From: Spirogloea muscicola
Taxonomy: Eukaryota; Streptophyta; Zygnematophyceae; Spirogloeales; Spirogloeaceae
Assembly (NCBI GenBank): GCA_009602725.1
Contig: WELB01000175.1
Location: 166,826-224,423 of the forward strand
Direction of reading: 5' to 3'
Length of the DNA: 57,598 nucleotides
The notes under the pieces were generated by a model, which worked only from the letters and a program-made list of their open reading frames with translations, searched no databases and was not told the DNA's origin. Shown in pieces: positions 25,311 to 36,237 of this stretch (its first letter is position 1; each line of letters opens with the position of its first letter). The translations under genes were made by a program, and so were the position numbers.

Positions 25311-26105
25311 NNNNNNNNNNNNNNNNNNNNNNNNNNNNNNNNNNNNNNNNNNNNNNNNNNNNNNNNNNNNNNNNNNNNNNNNNNNNNNNNNNNNNNNNNN
25401 NNNNNNNNNNNNNNNNNNNNNNNNNNNNNNNNNNNNNNNNNNNNNNNNNNNNNNNNNNNNNNNNNNNNNNNNNNNNNNNNNNNNNNNNNNNNNNNNNNNN
25501 NNNNNNNNNNNNNNNNNNNNNNNNNNNNNNNNNNNNNNNNNNNNNNNNNNNNNNNNNNNNNNNNNNNNNNNNNNNNNNNNNNNNNNNNNNNNNNNNNNNN
25601 NNNNNNNNNNNNNNNNNNNNNNNNNNNNNNNNNNNNNNNNNNNNNNNNNNNNNNNNNNNNNNNNNNNNNNNNNNNNNNNNNNNNNNNNNNNNNNNNNNNN
25701 NNNNNNNNNNNNNNNNNNNNNNNNNNNNNNNNNNNNNNNNNNNNNNNNNNNNNNNNNNNNNNNNNNNNNNNNNNNNNNNNNNNNNNNNNNNNNNNNNNNN
25801 NNNNNNNNNNNNNNNNNNNNNNNNNNNNNNNNNNNNNNNNNNNNNNNNNNNNNNNNNNNNNNNNNNNNNNNNNNNNNNNNNNNNNNNNNNNNNNNNNNNN
25901 NNNNNNNNNNNNNNNNNNNNNNNNNNNNNNNNNNNNNNNNNNNNNNNNNNNNNNNNNNNNNNNNNNNNNNNNNNNNNNNNNNNNNNNNNNNNNNNNNNNN
26001 NNNNNNNNNNNNNNNNNNNNNNNNNNNNNNNNNNNNNNNNNNNNNNNNNNNNNNNNNNNNNNNNNNNNNNNNNNNNNNNNNNNNNNNNNNNNNNNNNNNN
26101 NNNNN
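25221..26105. other. Assembly gap preceded by a 90-base adenine run
   Basis: Ninety uninterrupted A (25221-25310) abut 795 N (25311-26105). The homopolymer lies inside otherwise GC-rich coding-like sequence and joins the gap exactly, so it is more likely a read or gap-filling artefact than a genomic poly-A. Any frame crossing it (poly-lysine or poly-phenylalanine) is meaningless. Confidence 0.9.
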
Positions 26106-29100
26106 GACAATGGCGGCCAGCGGGCGTCGCCGGCGGCCAAGCGGAGCCCGCTGCCGGCGGGAGGCCGGCGCCTGCTGGCGCCGGCGGCGGGGGCCGTGGC
26201 TGGCCTCGGCTCCGATGCCGTGCACATGGAGCTCGCGCGCCTCGAGAATGAGCTGAAAGGTGAGAGAGCCTGTCCCTGCCTTTCCCCCACGCCATGGCTG
26301 CCACCGCCGCTGTAATGCACCTGCGACGGTTCCGCGGACCTTGGAGTGAACGGAAGGACGCCGGGCCGGTGGCCTTGGTCATTGCGGGCTCGGTGGCCGT
26401 TGCCGGCGGCAGCGGTGCCTGAAGGGCGTGCTGTGCCCCCTACGCCGCAGGCAAGCTGCGGGAGCTGGAGGCGATGGCCGCAGAGAACAAGGCGCTGCGC
26501 CAGACGGAGCACAACAAAGACCGGGCTGTCTTGCAGGTCTCTTCCCCACCTGCTGTGCCTCTTGCACACCGTGCGGCTACCTCGTTGCCACCAGCCACAT
26601 GTTGTGGACAGTACAGCCTGCGGCGGGCTGGGATGACCTGCTTCTGCTCGCAGTTGAAGCGTCTGTGCTACACCTGCAAAGCTGACTCGCCGCCAACTGT
26701 GCGTGTTCCTGCTTGCTCTCGCGGCGCCGCCTCGCCAGCTGTCGGAGGAGGCGAGCAAGCTGCGGGACAAGCTGGCCTTCGCGGAGCTGCAGCTCGCCGA
26801 CAAGGTACAAAGGCTGCGGTGGGGCCTTCAGGTATGGAGAATTGTGCCCTGGAGTTGCCCATTGGATGCGCAGGCAGACTGGAGCTGACTCGGCAGCGCG
26901 GCGGCGTGGCTTTTGTGCAGAATGTGGAGGTGAAGCGGCTGGAGGGGCTGAAGAAGGCGGCGCTGGCGTCCAAGGAGGCGGCGGAGGCCATCGCGCGGCG
27001 GCTGCAGGCGGGCACCAAGGACGTGGTGGTGCCGCTACAGCGGGAGCTCCTGGCGCCGCTCGAGGCCGACCTCAGGCTGTCGCAGCAGGAGGTGCCCTCG
27101 TTGACCTCCTTGGGAATGGCTCTCGCTGCAGCCAGCCAGCTGGCATCAACCGGCGCCCATGTCCAGCTGCGTGGGAGAGCCTCATGGCGAGCTGGGCTGA
27201 CGAGCTGGGCTGACGCGCGCGCGGTGGCAACAGGTGGCGAGGCTGCAGGAGCTGTGCAAGGCGCAGGAGCGGCTGATGCGCGCAAAGGAGGCGGCCATCG
27301 TGGACATGAGCAAGAAGGCGGAGGCCGCTGAGGCACGCATCGCAGCGTGCGAGGGCCTCCAGAACTCCAACCTACTGCTCGGCAAGCAGATTGAGCGACT
27401 CCAGGTGCGCATGCCAAGGCTGCCAGACCGGACATATTGCGGTGACCGCGGCAGCGTAAGGTGGCAGCGCAAGGCCATGCCGGCTTCCGCACTGGGCTCG
27501 CACGGGTTGCCTGGCTTGGAAGCAAGGAAGGGGCATGCAGCCCTCCTCCACCTCCCTCCCTCCTCTCTTCCTCACCTCCTGCCTGCATTCTTGCTGATGG
27601 TGGCGGCTGATCTCTTACGCTGTCAGTAAGCTGCCGTTGGTGGTGTGTGGGCTGGCAGGAGGAGTGCAAGGTCTTTGAGCGGCAGTACCGGCAGAAAGTG
27701 GAGGAGGTGAAGGAGGGTGTGGCCCGCATCGCACAGCTGGAGGAGGCGCTCACTGCGTCCGGCAGCTCCGCCAGCACCATCAAGCACCTCGCGCAGCAGA
27801 TTGCCGAGATGCAGGGGGAGCGGCGCGCGGCGGACGAGGAGCTGCAGCGCGCCAAGGTGCAGGCGACACGGGTGGCGGTGGCGGTTGCCAATGATTGGAA
27901 GGACAACATCGACAAGGTCATCCCCATGAAGCAGTGGCTAGACGAGCGCAAGCATCTGCTGTTGAGTATGGTGCCCTCCCCCTTGCCCCCCTGCGGCTGG
28001 GGCGGCTGCTTCTTGGTGCTGTCCTCTCATCCTGCACCACTGGCTCTGCAGGGAGAGGCTCAGGCGTTACGCGAGAAGCTGGCGATTGCTGACCGGAGCT
28101 GCCGGTCGGAGCAGATGCTCAAGGTTCTCTTTGCCTCCCTGCCTCCTTCTCCACCTTTGCAACCTAAACCTAAACCTCGTTGAGCAAGTACAAGGACCAC
28201 CCGGCGGGGTGCAGCCGTTCCCGGTGGCTCGGTGCCTGTGGGTCTTGTGTCGTGCTACCGGATGCGTCTGTCCATGTTCCTACAGCGGTCCCAGGCGATT
28301 GCTTTGCATCGCCAGGCTGGTCGCGCCCTTGCAGCAGCCTCTGGTCTGCGCAGTGGGGTTGCTCTTCCTCCCCTCAGCTCATCTGAATTCCTACTGCTGA
28401 CACGGGGGTATTGAGGGCGCCCTGTCTGCCTAGCCTTTGGTTCCGTCATGAACACCTGTATGCATCTGGCTGGCAGTTTACAGCCGATTCTTTAATATCA
28501 GCAGCCGCTTTGTTTGCCTCTCCCCAATTTCTGTCTCCTTCTATAATTGCACCGCACCGCATGGTATGCAGGAGAAGTACCAGTTGCGGCTCAAGGTGCT
28601 GGAGGAGGGGTTGAGGTCGCCCAACAATACTGGTGTAGGAGCTGCGCTGCGCCGGCTTCCGACCGGCACATCACGTACCCCACCCATGATGTCGCCGCGG
28701 TCCGACAACAGCGACCGCTCGGTCGCGTCCCAGCTGGACGAGCTGAGCCTTGGTGAGGGAGCTGCCGGCGCTGGAAGGGGGGGGGCTCCCAATGGCGTGC
28801 TCCTGGGCGAGTGCCACCACGGAGGTGTTGACGAGCCGGCGGCAGTGTCGGACGTGCTGTACAATACGCTGCAACGGGAAGTGCTGGCACTGCGGCGGGC
28901 GGCCGTAGAGAAAGAGCAGACGCTCAAAGACAAGGACGACGCAATCGAGGTGCTCCTGGCTCTTCTTCTTCTCACTTGGAGGCACTGTCCGTCGCACTCG
29001 GCGGGCTGCTAACTTGGAGGATCCGCCACACGACTGTGCGACTGCAGATTCTCTCAAAGCGCGTGGAGACACTGGGCAAGGCGCTGGAATCGGAGGGCAA

Positions 29101-29287
29101 GAAGTTTCGGCGCGAGGTGGCGGCGCGTGACAAACAGGTGGAGGTGCTGCGGGCTGAGGCAGCCACTGCTCGCTTGGAGCAGCAAAGCAGCCGCCGGCTG
29201 TCCTCCCCAGTAGCAGAAACCGCTGCTGTGGGGGCTGGGCAGCGGGCACAGCTGGCAGCCTCGTCGCCGCTCGGCATGGCTAGGTAG
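26106..29287 (+). CDS. MAP70: Microtubule-associated protein 70 family (MAP70), 5' end in gap
   Basis: MAP70 proteins are plant coiled-coil proteins that bind cortical microtubules. Exons: gap-26259, 26451-26536, 26739-26804, 26921-27091, 27234-27404, 27659-27970, 28052-28123, 28572-28949, 29048-29287; phases agree. Diagnostic stretches: EVKRLEGLKKAALASKEAAE, ARLQELCKAQERLMRAKEAA, ATRVAVAVANDWKDNIDKV with MKQWLDERK, GEAQALREKLAIADRSCRSE, EKYQLRLKVLEEGLRS, and DVLYNTLQREVLALRRAAVE..KDKDDAIEILSKRVETL. Nearly the whole product is predicted coiled coil with a Ser/Pro-rich hinge at 28610-28720. The donor at 27970 adds a few residues (LSM) relative to the family; a different donor cannot be excluded. 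The 28124-28571 intron contains a retroelement remnant. Start codon and N-terminus lie in the gap. Confidence 0.87.
28190..28414 (+). mobile_element. Retroelement C-terminal remnant inside a MAP70 intron
   Basis: The intron between MAP70 exons ending at 28123 and starting at 28572 holds a fragment encoding YRMRLSMFLQRSQAIALHRQ and a terminal FLLLTRGY before TGA, the conserved end of the window's non-LTR retroelement protein. Same orientation as the gene. A short AACCTAAACCTAAACC motif precedes it at about 28163-28178. Confidence 0.75.
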
Positions 29288-30286
29288 GTGTGTCACCTCG
29301 CCTCTTGCAGCCAGCCAGCGCCTCCTGCGTCAAGTGCTGCGGCTGGTCAGGTCTTGGAGTGGGGTGCAACCGCTCATTCCTGCATCACCTCTGGGCTGGC
29401 GGAGGGCGCGCAGGAAGGCCTCAGCGGCAGCACAGCCACCCAGCTGACGACCACCGCCGCTGCTAGCCAGGGCGCTCGCGTGTGCCTCACAGAGGCTTCC
29501 TTTCGCCGGCCAGTACCGCCAGTGTCGCTGCAGTGCCACAGAGGCTGTTGCTGCCACTCGCTCTTGCAGCCACCGTGACCTCAACCCCCCTCCTCACCCC
29601 CCTGCCTCTCTGCTCCTACTACCCCTTCCCTGCTCGCTCTTGGTGCGCTGTGCCCCATCCTCTCAAGCCTAACGCCTGTTCATCTTCCATAGTCCATACC
29701 TCTTCGGCAGCGGCCTGCTCGCTCCATCTGCAAGCAGCTTGAAGCGAGCAAGCAGCATGGAGAGCAGCTCAGACCCGACTGTGGCCAAGATAGAGGTCTG
29801 GCAACAAAGCTGGGACTGCCACCACGTCTAATCGCCAGGCTGAGCAGCTTCGCCTGCCCCCCACGACTGACGGCTATCTACAAGATGCGCTCTACGGGGC
29901 CTCTTCTAGCTTACTACCAGCAATTTATGATTTGCACCAATGCTGCCCATCTGACTTGGGCATCTAGCAGTCTGCCCCTGTATGACACTTCTAGCCAGAC
30001 CTGGCTGATCTCATGACCAAATGTAGGACCGTTAATCTTGTCGCACCAGCGGTCTTTTCAGTACGAGCTTTCCCTGGCCCCAAAGCACCTGTCGGACAGC
30101 CAGGAGGTTGTCTTGTCGTGCAGCCAAGGGATTGTCCATGTGACGCCTTTGCTGGTGCCATGGGCTTCACATGCTGTGACGATAGGTGTGACAGCCCTGG
30201 GCAGTTGCTGCACTGGCTCCACGTATACGCAACTAGGGTGTGGAGCCACGACCAGGGCGCGATGCCGCCATGCCGCCGTGCTGCTG
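29288..30286. other. Intergenic, no recognised feature
   Basis: Between the MAP70 stop and the minus-strand small basic protein. Short open frames only, none with a recognisable motif. It should include the 3' UTRs of both convergent genes. Confidence 0.5.
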
Positions 30287-30862
30287 TCACTTCCGCGGCG
30301 CCATAGTGGGGGCGGCCGTGCCTGCTGGTGGCGGTGGCGGCTTCACAAGGCGGAGCCGCGAGCCGTCCTTGGCGGCCAGCGCAGCCGCCTTCATCTCGTT
30401 GGCGTGGTTCACGAGCTTCGTCACCTCCTGCGTGGCGGCCATTCGGCTATGGCGACCATCAGGCAGACAGGCCAGGCGCCCCCAGTCAAGGTCCGCTGCT
30501 AGCGTCTGTCCAGTCGTCGCTACTGAGACGTGTTAGTTGGCGTTCGTGACAGGCCCGAGCCACTGGCAACGGCGGTGGAGACGGCCTAGAGTGGGGACCA
30601 GGGCTCACCTGGCTTTCCTTCGCGGCGGCCGTGGCCTTCTTTGGAGGCTTCGCCACGCGGCCTGCCCGCGCACACGCCAAACGGCAGCCCCGTCAGCCGC
30701 GGGGGCTGCGGTGGGAAGTGCGGCGCGCCGGCCGCCGACGGCGGCGGGCTGGCAGGGCCCCTCACCCTTCTTGGTGGCGACGGCGGCCGCGCGGCTGAGC
30801 TTCTTGGCGCCGGCCTGCCGCCGCTTGGGCTGCCCCTTGAACAGCTGCGCCTGCTGCGTCAT
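30287..30862 (-). CDS. Small basic protein, UPF0390/DUF2462-like
   Basis: Three exons close exactly in phase: 30862-30766, 30661-30609, 30505-30287, giving 122 residues. It starts MTQQAQLFKGQPKRRQ, continues with a Lys/Arg/Ala-rich KKLSRAAAV..TKKG/GRVAKPPKKATAAAKES section and ends with a helical TQEVTKLVNHANEMKAA..DGSRLRLVKPPPPP segment. The order of a basic N-terminus with a K-K-G-R-V-x-x-P-K-K core and a C-terminal charged helix resembles the UPF0390/Leydig-cell-tumour-10-kDa group, probably nucleolar; this is a pattern match, not proof. Its start codon lies 10 bp from a possible TAF4 start on the other strand, so the two 5' ends are almost fused. Confidence 0.55.
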
Positions 30863-30930
30863 CGACAGGAAAATGGCGCAGCGGAAACGGCGGCGACGTT
30901 GGCCGAGGTCGCGACGGGGCGGCGGCGTTG

Positions 30931-30964
<34 letters not shown>

Positions 30965-30972
30965 CGCGAGAA
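30766..30972. promoter_or_regulatory. Head-to-head 5' ends of TAF4 and the small basic protein
   Basis: The minus-strand start codon (30860-30862) and the first possible TAF4 ATG (30873) are 10 bp apart; the second TAF4 candidate ATG (30972) is 110 bp away. There is no room for a conventional spacer, so any bidirectional promoter must overlap the first exons or transcripts overlap. No TATA element is visible in this GC-rich stretch. Confidence 0.5.
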
Positions 30973-33900
30973 TGGGAAGCGGTGCGGCGGCGATGTGGGC
31001 GCCGCCAGCCCAGCAACCGCAGCAGCTCGGCGGGCTGTACGCTGCCATGCCACAGCAGCACGCTCCTCGCCACGACTTCGTGCTGCAGCGGCAGGCGCTG
31101 CCGCAGCAGCTGCCGCAGCAGCAGCGGCAGCAGCAGGGCCTGCAGATGGCCGCGATTGCGATGCCGCCGCCGAGGCATCCGCGGCCGCAGCAGCCGTCGC
31201 TGCAGCCGCCATCGTCTGCGGCGGCGCCGCCACGCAAGCCCACCGTGAGCCAGACCTTCAGCCTGCTGGTGCCAATGCTGAGGCCGCACATCCCGCTGGA
31301 GCAGGCGCGCGCGCTCGACCAGCTCCAGCAGAAGATGGAGGTCAGTGCCTCTTTCCGCGCGCTTGCCGGCCCTAGTGCAGGCCGATGGCAGCCGTGCAAT
31401 GTCTGACGGCAACGATGGCGGCGGCGGCGGTGGCAGCTGAACCTCATCTCGCGCGACGACTTTGTTCGGAGCGCACGAAGCGTCGTCGGAGACGACCTCC
31501 TCATGCGCGCCATCAAGCAGATGCGCGAGGTGTGTGCACTCACGAGGCACCTGTTGGTGTCGCCGCGCGTGCAACGAGCGCGTTTGAGGCACACGTCGCC
31601 ATTGGCCGTCAGCATCGGCAGCGCGAGCACCATTGTCGCCGCCACTGCAAGCTGCAACGGAGGTCGCATCTGATGGAGCTGGAGCCTGTGATACCTCGCA
31701 GAAATCGATGCTGCAGCAGCAGCAAATGCTGCTGCAGCGCCAGGCCGGCGCAGCAGCCTGGACGCAACGGCCAGACGGCCCCATGGTCGCCGCTGGCACA
31801 AGCGCTGCCGCCCGTGGCATGCCGGTGGTTCGGCAGCAGCAGCGCGTCGCGCCTCCGCCGCCTCCGCAGCAGCGCCAGCTGGCTTACCCAAGATCGTCCG
31901 TGCCGGCGTCGCACTCGGGGCCGCCCGCTCATCAGAAACTCGCTGCACCCAAGCTGGAGCCGATGGAGCTTGACCTGGCCCCGTTGGCACCGCCGCCGGT
32001 GCAGCTGCTTGCGAATCCTGCAGTCGCTTCCACTCCAATGCCCCCCAAGGCGACCGCGGAGCAGGCGGCCAAGCTCCTGGAGGTTGCGGAGCGGCAGCGT
32101 GCGGAGCTGGAGGAGTTGCGGCGCCAGAGGAAGCGGGAGTCGAACAAGCGGCGGCGCGAAGAGGTGCAGCGCCAGCACCGCGAGGGCTTCGACAGGCAGG
32201 AGCTTGTCGGCGGCTTTGCGCAGCGCTCGGTTGCGGCGGCGGCTGCGGCGAGGGCGGGCCAGCTCAGCCCCGAGGAGGGCGACGGCGAGGAGGAGGAGGA
32301 GGACTATGACACTGACAACGAGGAGGGCAACAGCGAGGAGGCGCGGCTGCTGGGGGAGGAGCTGAGCGAGGCGCTGGGCCGAGATGAAGCAGCACAGCAG
32401 CGTGCGATGGGCAGCGATGGCGACGACGGCGACAGCGACGACCTCGAGGACGTGCCGCTGGCAGGACGTACGTCCGACGGCAACATGGGCAGTGCGAGGA
32501 AGCAGCTGCAGCTGCAGCAGGCGAGGCCGCTGCCGCCGAAGAAGGGCAAGGTGTCAATGCCAGTGGCAGGCTCGGCGGCAGGCCGCGGTGGCACCAGTCT
32601 GCCGCCAGCGGCAATGGCCACAACTGCCCGAGCGAGTCTCGGGGCGGCGACGCCCGCAAGGCCGGTGCCTGGGTCAAAGCCCATTGCAGGGCAAGCGCCT
32701 CCCTCTGCTGCCACGGTGAGAGCAGCCCCTCTGGTGATCTCTGCTGTTGTTGATCGCCGCTGGCTAGCACAGATTTATGAGCTTCGTGGAGACCGCTCAC
32801 AAGGCGGCCGCTGTGGTGGGCATGGCATGGCCGTGCTGTCCAGGCGAGCGGCTCGGGCTTTGGCAGGGGCCAGGCTGCGCAGGCAGGCCGCCCTGCAGCG
32901 GCCCCAGCGGGCTCGCTCGGCGGCGCCAATACCTTCAGGGCCGCGATGCCGGCTCACGCTTCGCAGCAAGCCGGCGATGGGCCTGCCGTTGCGCAAGTGA
33001 CACTTGCAGCAGCCCCGCGCCCGAACTGCGGACTTCTTCCAGCCGCTGCTGCTGCTGCAAAGTCGAGTGCGGCGCCTGCCATTGCCGTCCCTCCTTGGCA
33101 GGCGCCAGCCCGGCCGGGAGGCCTGCCTGCGGCCGCTGGCTCAGAAGCTGATGGCGATAGGGGCAGGAGCTCTTCGGAGCCGGCGTGGCCAGGCGAAGCA
33201 GCAGCAACGCCTAGGTGGGTGTTGACCGGCCGGCGTTGCTGAGCTGCCGAGTCCAAGTCTGCGCATTGGATGTCTTGTCTTTGCGCTTGGCAGAAGCTTA
33301 GAAGGTGGCCTTTGCGTGCATCTGAGGCGCTGCTCTTTGGGCAATGACAGCAAGCGTGCAAAGCCAGGGCCCCAGGAGGCGGATCAGTCTATTGACCAAC
33401 TCAATGATGTGACTGCTGTTAGCGGCGTCAACCTCAGGGTAGGACTGCTCTGACCTTCTGATTGGCGTCACATGGCAGCTTGGCCCTCCTGAATGGCACT
33501 TAGAGTTTACTACTTGCTTGTGCATCTCATTTACAGCTGCTCAAGCAGAGCAGATGACATGTATTGTCTCGCTTCAGTTGAGCTATGCTGCGCTTGCTTG
33601 ACAACATTATGCTTACACCTACCCTATGATTGATCTGGCACTCTTTTAGCATGGCTACAATTTGATTCTGTTAGTGCCCTGCCTCACATGTGTTTCCAAC
33701 TGTGCAGGAAGAGGAGGAGCAGCTACTGCAGGTTCCGAAGGAGGCAAGCCACATCACTGAGGCAGTGAGAAAGCTCGTCAGAGAGGAGGAGTCCACGCTC
33801 TTCTTGGACAGGGTGGCTTTGCAAACAAAGCTGGCGAGCATCGGTGAGTCCAGGTTTAAGCATGCAGGCAAGAGGAGGACAGCTGCACAAACTGTGCCTC

Positions 33901-35798
33901 TAGTGTCCAGTCTGATGATGACTGCAGCATCCAGATGAAGGCGTGTGCGTTGGGGCCCCAGTAATATTTTCCGGTGTATCATGCAGCTCTGCACCATGGC
34001 TTGAAGGCCATCAATCCAGAAGTGCACCGATGCATATCCATGGTATGCTTTGTATTGCATATCGAAGTGTTACTGCTCTGCTGAGATTGCTTGAGCAGTT
34101 GAAATTGCACTTTCCGCCACAAATACTGCACTTGATCTTTGCGGCAGCACACACTTATACATGATGGTGTGCTTGGAGGGGGGCAGGCTGCAGAGGAGAG
34201 GTTGCGGGCCATGCTCTACACCCTTGTCAAGCTCTCTAAGCAGGTCAAGTAGCAAGGTTGCCTGGTTACATTCACTCCTGTGGGTGTAGGCTATGAGAAT
34301 TCTTTGGTTCATAACTGTCATTAAGCACCCCATTTCCAGAGGGATTCTCTGCACAGGATTGCCAATATGCTTGAGGACACTTCCTCTGTAGCGTCTCCTC
34401 TGCTGGCCATTATCCGGGTTTTGAGTAGGTTCTCTGCCCCCCGTGTTGTAGCAGAGAAAGGACAACCATAAGAGCAAACACAAGATAGTGTACACTCTCA
34501 ACACGCCGCAGCAGCTCCAGAAGATTAGGCAATGTGAGAAGGAAGTCTTAGATCGAAGGGAGGCGCTGGAGCAGGAGCAGCTTCGCTTGCTCAACGAGGT
34601 GAGGCGGGTGCTATGACACAAAGTGCACGCTGGAAGACAGACCTGCAAAATTGCTCGGTGGCTCTGACTGCTCTATAGTAGCCTCTGTTGAGTGAAGGAG
34701 TACTACGTGTACTTCACATAGGGGAAAATAGTAACTTGGCCTACCCGGCTTACCAAATTGGTCTACAGAAGGGCGGAAAGGACAAGGCCTCAATCACCGA
34801 TGCTGAGAAGGAGGAGCTCCGACTGAAAGCTCTTAAGGTAATCCAGATGGTCAGATGTTAGTGCATGGTTCTAGCAGTTGGGTGCGGCCGTGTGACCTCT
34901 TGTCTTGGTGAGTCACTCTTGCAGAGCCTATGTCTTGATCTGATGCTCTTACCTCCTTATGGCTTACATATCAGATACACAGGCTGAGGTAGGTCGAGAA
35001 TGCATGCTGAGCATGACACCAGAATGTGTTATTGGCAGGCAAAAGAGCTGCAGGACGAACAGATGAAGGCAACAGCCGCCAATAGAGCAGCTCGGGAAGC
35101 CATTGGCGTAGACGAGCGAGTGCTCCAATGGCAGATGGCGTTGAACAAGAAGAAGCTCGACAGAGCGGCGGCAGGGTCATCCTCTGGCCCCACCGTTGGC
35201 ATGACTGCGCCATTTGCTGGGCAGGGCGCCAGAGAAAGGTTGCCGCCAGGTAGTACAGTGTGGTCCTGTCCATCCCCTTCCAATATGAGACTGCTAACCT
35301 GCACAAGACTGGCAACCTATGTATATGCAAGCAGGACACGCTGATCTGAGCTGAGCAAAGAAGTTCAGCACGGCATTAGCTACTCATCAGTCCTTGACTG
35401 GTTACTAAGCATGCTATGCCTTCAATGTCTATGAACCAGCAGATTTGCCCGCAGCCACTGGGCGACCAGGCAGCGCTGGCAGAGGCGGCAGCTCCGATGC
35501 GGACGAGTCCTGGGAAGGAGCCATTCAGTGCGTCGAAGGCAGGAGTAGTGCCGCTGAGAGGGCATCACGTGGTAGTCAACCAGCCATCCAGGGTTCGACG
35601 GGCCGGCCACCAGGGATGTCACTGGGACGGCGGCTCGGCTTGCGGCGGACGATCTCAGTGGCAGACGTCATGTTTTTGCTTCAGCGGGAGCAGCAGATGT
35701 GCAAGTCGAAGCTGCTCTACCGCCTGTGCGCGAGGGACCATTCGACGGCAGCTGGGCCATCCTCGGCGCTTGGCCCCGAGGGCGACAAGCGAGGGTGA
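30873..35798 (+). CDS. TAF4: TFIID subunit TAF4
   Basis: TAF4 is a core subunit of general transcription factor TFIID; its C-terminus pairs with TAF12. Twelve exons close in phase: 30873-31340, 31437-31529, 31702-32715, 32844-33214, 33294-33438, 33708-33843, 33987-34042, 34187-34243, 34455-34598, 34769-34837, 35039-35249, 35455-35798 (1035 residues; 1002 if translation starts at 30972). N-terminus Gln/Pro/Ala-rich. RST domain split over exons 1-2 (FSLLVPMLRPHIPLEQARAL, then NLISRDDFVRSARSVVGDDL). A charged K/R segment and acidic run lie near 32100-32350. TAF4 histone-fold region: DQLNDVTAVSGVNLR, EEEEQLL, HHGLKAINPEVHRC, EERLRAMLYTLVKLSKQ. Then a Lys/Glu helix, MKATAANRAAREAIG and the end motif RTISVADVMFLLQREQQ..KLLYRL. 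Confidence 0.92.
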
Positions 35799-36237
35799 GT
35801 ACTGCATCAAGTTGCGCAGTAAAGAATGACAACACAGCCTTGCGACAGCCTTGTTGCTCGCTCTGAAGCTGCTCAACTCTCACGCACTCGGGTTGGGCCG
35901 TTTGCCTGTCATCCTTTGACCTCGTAACTCCCCAAGCTTCAATTTCAGGGTGTTCATCCTGGCTTGGCTCTTCACACGTTGTGACTTTCTGCCAGCATTA
36001 TACACCAGCAGTGTTGAAGAATTCAATTCTCGATAGAAGCTGAATAAGCGTTGCCCATGTGGTGAAACAAAAAGCCACATCAGCGAAAGAATGAAAGAAT
36101 GGTCATGCAGCTTAGCTTTGACATGACTGCAAAAGATGGGCGACCTGTAGAGGGCTGTACTCCTCAAGAACACATAACAGCATAAGTAGGCGGTCAGGGT
36201 TCTGGTCAGGGTGAGCGCATGAGTTGTGCATCTTGAG
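35799..36237. other. Convergent intergenic gap between TAF4 and the mitochondrial carrier
   Basis: A 439-bp stretch between two converging stop codons. It is AT-richer than the coding sequence and holds no recognised element, consistent with two 3' UTRs. Confidence 0.6.

Noticed and set aside
24817-26256. Long open frames on both strands spanning the N gap and poly-A
   Set aside because: They consist mostly of X residues and poly-Lys or poly-Phe from the adenine run; an assembly artefact, not a protein.
30605-32038. 477-codon open minus-strand frame overlapping TAF4
   Set aside because: It is antisense to the RST-domain and Gln-rich exons of TAF4, is low-complexity (His/Arg/Ala/Cys runs), and covers TAF4 introns as well. 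Only its last part coincides with the real three-exon minus-strand gene.
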